The notes under the pieces: model-generated
The model's input: the letters and a program-made list of their open reading frames with translations, nothing else
Told to the model about the DNA's origin: nothing
Databases searched by the model: none
NCBI GenBank assembly: GCA_947471105.1
Contig: CANIYB010000123.1
Location: 1 to 7,172 of the forward strand
Direction: 5' to 3'
Length of the DNA: 7,172 bases
DNA from: Cytophagaceae bacterium
GTDB lineage: Bacteria; Bacteroidota; Bacteroidia; Cytophagales; Spirosomataceae
Program-made: the position numbers and the translations under genes
Shown here: in pieces, positions 4,464 to 7,172 of the stretch
Layout: each line of letters starts with the position of its first letter
Numbering within the stretch: position 1 is the first letter of the stretch

Positions 4464-7172
4464 ATGAAATTCAAATTTATCCTCTTGCCCATATTATTTA
4501 TTTTGGGTCATACCACTTTAGCTCAAAATTTAATTTCAGCTTCATTTTCTGAAGGCTTTGTTGGTGATTATGCTGCGAACAATAAGTCCACTTCTGCTAA
4601 TTACCTGACTTCATACGGGTGGTCGAATTTTCAGTTCACTCAAAATTCTTCATCAACAATATTTGTTGCTCAAGGAAATGATATTATTGGTAATGTTCTA
4701 ATTACCGATAATAATAATATTCAGCATTCCATTCCAGGATATATTAAATGGAGGGCTCCAAGTGGTTCTGTAACGACTATGGTTTTTGTTCCTACGGGTA
4801 CGACTACATTAGCCACCAATACGGGTACATATGTTATAAATACCACTAAATATATAGGGTTAACTTTCAATGGAAGCGTACTTACCATCACAACCTCGGG
4901 GTCAAGTGCTTACGAAGTTACTGGAAATGCTGCTACCTCTGGTTTATTAAGTGCTTTGAATACCTATTACAATAGCCAGCCTAAGTTTTCAGCTGGTGAT
5001 ATTTCTGTCAGTGAAGGGGTAGGTTCAGCGACTGTAACAGTTACATTAAGTGCCAGTTCTGGGTCAGCTACGTATGTAAATTACACTACCTCTGACAGCA
5101 CTGCCACTTCCTCAGATTATACAACTACAGCGGGTACGTTAACATTTACTGCTGGCACAACTGTACAAACATTCACTATCCCAATTATAGATGATCTCAC
5201 ACCAGAGTCTAGTGAAAGAATTAAAGTTATCTTGTCCAATCCCGTTGGTGCCGCAATCGCAGACAATACCGGAATAGTTACCATAACAGATAATGATGGA
5301 GGTAGTAATGTTGACGTGGTGGGAAGCCTCTCGACTTTCACCACCTGTGCTGGAACAGTTTCAGTCGAGCAAAATTTTAGTGTTTCTGGAAGTGGTTTGA
5401 CGAATAATTTAATCGTTACTGTGCCTACTGGATTTGAAATTTCTTTGGTTTCTGGGGGGACATTTAGTTCTAGTATTACAATAGTACCCACCGGAGGTTC
5501 TGTTTCAAGTACTACTATTTATATACGATTAAAATCGAACGCTTCTTCAGCTGGTATTTTGCAAATTTCGATTAGTTCTGTTGGCGCCTCAACTATCAAT
5601 CTCGCTACGGGTGTTTCTACAGTAAATGCTTTGCCGACGATTAGCCTTAGTGCGATTTCCAATGTCAATAGTTTTTCTACCAGCTTTAGTGTTCCATATT
5701 CAGCAACGACAGGCGACCCCGATCAATATAGTTTAGTGACTTCAAGTCCAGCATTGAGTGGATTTGTACCTATTTCTAATGCTGCTGGAACTGCTAGCCC
5801 ATTAATTATTCCTATTCCACAGTCGGCTACAGGCTCCTATGGGTTTACTTTGACTATTAAAAATTCGGTTACTGGATGTATAAATTCTGGAAATAGTTTA
5901 ACTCTGACAATAGTGGCCCCTACCGCGTCAAATGACTTAATGACTATCTCAAATGACGGTACAGCAAGTATTAATATTTTGACTAATGATCAATTTAGCC
6001 CTGGTTCATTCACTAGAATTGTTCGGAGAAGTGCACCCAATGCGGGAACTGCTCAAGGGACTGTCAATTTTAATGCTTTAACTGGTGTATTTACTTATAC
6101 CCGAGCTAGCGGTGAAATTGGTAATCAAACGGTTGGCTACGAAGTAACAAATTTTGCTGTTTCACCTGAAATATCTGCAACAGCATTAATTACTATTATG
6201 ACCTGTGATTTAGCAGATCCGAGCTCCGACTGTGATGGGGATGGAGTGCCGAACGGCAAGGATACTGACCCCTCTGATCCATGTGTTTATCCTGCTGACC
6301 AACAAGTTTTTGCTTTTACAACAGAAGCATGGAAATCTCTTGATTGCGATGGCGACGGTGTCACGAATGGAAAAGAACTTTCTGACGGTACAAGTCCCAG
6401 TGATGGTTGTTCCTATTTAGTACAAAGTGTTACCCTGAGCACTTCAGTTTCTTGGAAAGCAGCAGACTGCGACGGGGATGGCACTCCGAACGGTACCGAC
6501 AGCGCACCTTTGGATTATTGCGTAGGCCGAGTAGGATTTACGATTCCTAAACTAGGCACTGCGGCCTATAACAATTTCTTTAAGAATGGCGACTGTGACG
6601 GTGACGGGATTAGTAACCATGCCGAATGCAATGGAGCCGATAACCCAGATGACTTTGACGGAGATGGTATACCCAATTACTTGGACACCGACTCAGACAA
6701 CGACATGATGTCGGACCGAGACGAGCGCCGCATAGATAGCGACGGAGATGGGGATGCGGACTACTTGGATTTAGATTCTGACAATGATGGGATATTAGAT
6801 AAACTAGAAGGCAATGCAGATGCGGATGGAGATGGAATCAAGAACTACTTAGATCTAGACAGTGACGGCGACGGAATCAAAGACGCTTGGGAAGCAGCAG
6901 GTATATCTGAATACCACCAAGACTATAATTTTGATGGCCGAGTAAGCAATGCCGATGGCAGCTTCCCAGATGCGAATGGGAATGGCCTTGCCGACTTTTT
7001 AGAGTCGAGCATGGGCGGAAAACCAAGAGGCCCACAAGACACAGACAAGGACGGCATCCCCGACTATTTAGATTTGGACAGTGATGGCGATAGTCTACTA
7101 GATTCACTGGAACAAACCTATGATGTAGACGGTGACGGAAGACCCAACTACCGAGACCTAGACTCAGATGGA
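4464..7172 (+). CDS. Giant cell-surface protein with Calx-beta domain and TSP3 calcium-binding repeats (3' end outside window)
   Basis: An ATG at 4464 opens a frame that runs 903 codons without a stop to the window edge. Residues 1-20 are a Sec signal peptide (MKFKFILLPILFILG..., cleavage near LA-Q). Residues 22-173 are a Ser/Thr/Asn-rich beta-type region I cannot name. Residues 174-279 form a Calx-beta domain: ISVSEGVGSATVTVTLS, a SDYTTTAGTLTFTAG core and the closing VTITDNDG. Residues 282-388 resemble a sandwich domain common in Bacteroidota surface proteins (CAGTVSVEQNFSVSGSGL, then VPTGFEISLVSGG). Residues 390-485 are another Ig/PKD-like stretch. Residues 486-579 look like a bacterial cadherin-like domain (TASNDLMTISNDGTASINILTND). 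From 589 onward it is TSP3-type Asp-rich calcium-binding repeats. Such proteins are usually exported by type IX secretion and act as adhesins or gliding/surface proteins; the C-terminal sorting domain that would confirm this lies outside the window. The start is chosen for the signal peptide; the upstream context is A-rich without a Shine-Dalgarno sequence. Confidence 0.88.
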   Translation, partial: MKFKFILLPILFILGHTTLAQNLISASFSEGFVGDYAANNKSTSANYLTSYGWSNFQFTQNSSSTIFVAQGNDIIGNVLITDNNNIQHSIPGYIKWRAPSGSVTTMVFVPTGTTTLATNTGTYVINTTKYIGLTFNGSVLTITTSGSSAYEVTGNAATSGLLSALNTYYNSQPKFSAGDISVSEGVGSATVTVTLSASSGSATYVNYTTSDSTATSSDYTTTAGTLTFTAGTTVQTFTIPIIDDLTPESSERIKVILSNPVGAAIADNTGIVTITDNDGGSNVDVVGSLSTFTTCAGTVSVEQNFSVSGSGLTNNLIVTVPTGFEISLVSGGTFSSSITIVPTGGSVSSTTIYIRLKSNASSAGILQISISSVGASTINLATGVSTVNALPTISLSAISNVNSFSTSFSVPYSATTGDPDQYSLVTSSPALSGFVPISNAAGTASPLIIPIPQSATGSYGFTLTIKNSVTGCINSGNSLTLTIVAPTASNDLMTISNDGTASINILTNDQFSPGSFTRIVRRSAPNAGTAQGTVNFNALTGVFTYTRASGEIGNQTVGYEVTNFAVSPEISATALITIMTCDLADPSSDCDGDGVPNGKDTDPSDPCVYPADQQVFAFTTEAWKSLDCDGDGVTNGKELSDGTSPSDGCSYLVQSVTLSTSVSWKAADCDGDGTPNGTDSAPLDYCVGRVGFTIPKLGTAAYNNFFKNGDCDGDGISNHAECNGADNPDDFDGDGIPNYLDTDSDNDMMSDRDERRIDSDGDGDADYLDLDSDNDGILDKLEGNADADGDGIKNYLDLDSDGDGIKDAWEAAGISEYHQDYNFDGRVSNADGSFPDANGNGLADFLESSMGGKPRGPQDTDKDGIPDYLDLDSDGDSLLDSLEQTYDVDGDGRPNYRDLDSDG
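6228..6590 (+). repeat. Three long TSP3_bac-type modules with paired cysteines
   Basis: Within the surface-protein gene, three modules of 38, 41 and 42 residues start at 6228, 6342 and 6465 (residues 589, 627, 668). Each opens with DCDGDG, followed by a [TP]NG turn and, 17-21 residues after the first Cys, a second Cys (C590/C607, C628/C649, C669/C686). Each ends in a hydrophobic/aromatic stretch (for example FAFTTEAWKSL and SVSWKAA). A fourth DCDGDG at 6591 (C711, C722) marks the change to the shorter repeats. The Asp-rich loops are expected to bind calcium, and the Cys pairs may form disulfides outside the cell; both are inference from the TSP3 family. Confidence 0.8.
6651..7172 (+). repeat. 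Array of 84-bp (28-residue) TSP3 calcium-binding repeats
   Basis: Units of exactly 28 residues start at 6651, 6735, 6819 and 7038, and a fifth begins at 7122 and runs out of the window. Each follows the pattern DxDGDG, two variable residues, [ND]Y, LD, a DSDxD loop, then a D-x-x-E-type acidic turn. Units one to three are contiguous; unit four comes after a 45-residue insert (6903-7037, residues 814-858) that carries looser Asp/Asn loops (DYNFDGR, PDANGNGLADFLE). The array is protein-coding and in frame throughout. It should form a rigid calcium-filled stalk, as in thrombospondin type 3 repeats. Confidence 0.85.

Noticed and set aside
5117..5491. Minus-strand open frame of 124 codons inside the surface-protein gene
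   Set aside because: Its low-complexity Val/Pro/Thr product mirrors the Ser/Thr-rich plus-strand coding of the Calx-beta and following domains, which are clearly the real gene.
6877..7107. Minus-strand open frame rich in His and Cys
   Set aside because: It is the antisense of the Asp/Gly-rich TSP3 repeat array and has no independent support.
6228..7172. CRISPR-like or satellite DNA repeat
   Set aside because: The repetition is in frame and explained by Asp-rich protein repeats; there are no identical direct repeats separated by unique spacers.

Overview
The window looks like chromosomal DNA from a member of the Bacteroidota, most likely a Cytophagales- or Flavobacteriia-like organism. The DNA is AT-rich, and none of the four start codons visible here has a clear Shine-Dalgarno sequence. 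Exported proteins end their signal peptides in an Ala-Gln step. The gene types are also typical of the phylum: a Bacteroidota-style AraC C-terminus, a SnoaL-like lipoprotein, a Tat-exported FAD oxidoreductase, and a giant surface protein with bacterial thrombospondin type 3 repeats. Placement below phylum is inference.

Layout. Positions 1-239 are the 3' end of an AraC-family regulator. It converges on a minus-strand gene (759-265) for a small SnoaL-like lipoprotein, and a hairpin between them (230-260), which includes the AraC stop codon, can serve as a terminator for both strands. A 180-base divergent intergenic region (760-939) holds candidate Bacteroidota-type promoter elements and a short inverted repeat. 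The gene at 940-1848 encodes an exported protein made of two diverged copies of an NTF2/SnoaL-like domain and ends at a strong intrinsic terminator (1868-1910). After a leader with a repeated TTCGAACGC motif, 2109-4040 encodes a Tat-exported flavoenzyme with an N-terminal beta-sandwich-like domain. A 423-base AT-rich region without a convincing gene follows. From 4464 a reading frame stays open to the window edge (903 codons, no stop). It encodes the N-terminal part of a very large cell-surface protein with a signal peptide, a Calx-beta domain, other beta-sandwich domains and a long calcium-binding repeat region.

The genes do not form an obvious operon. Orientation changes, a strong terminator after the NTF2-like gene and long gaps suggest separate transcription units. 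The shared theme is the cell envelope: all four genes other than the regulator encode proteins predicted to leave the cytoplasm. I see no mobile element, RNA gene, CRISPR array or clear new system. The most interesting structures are the exact 28-residue periodic repeat array interrupted by a 45-residue insert, the cysteine-bearing modules before it, and the internally duplicated NTF2-like protein next to a single-domain SnoaL-like lipoprotein.
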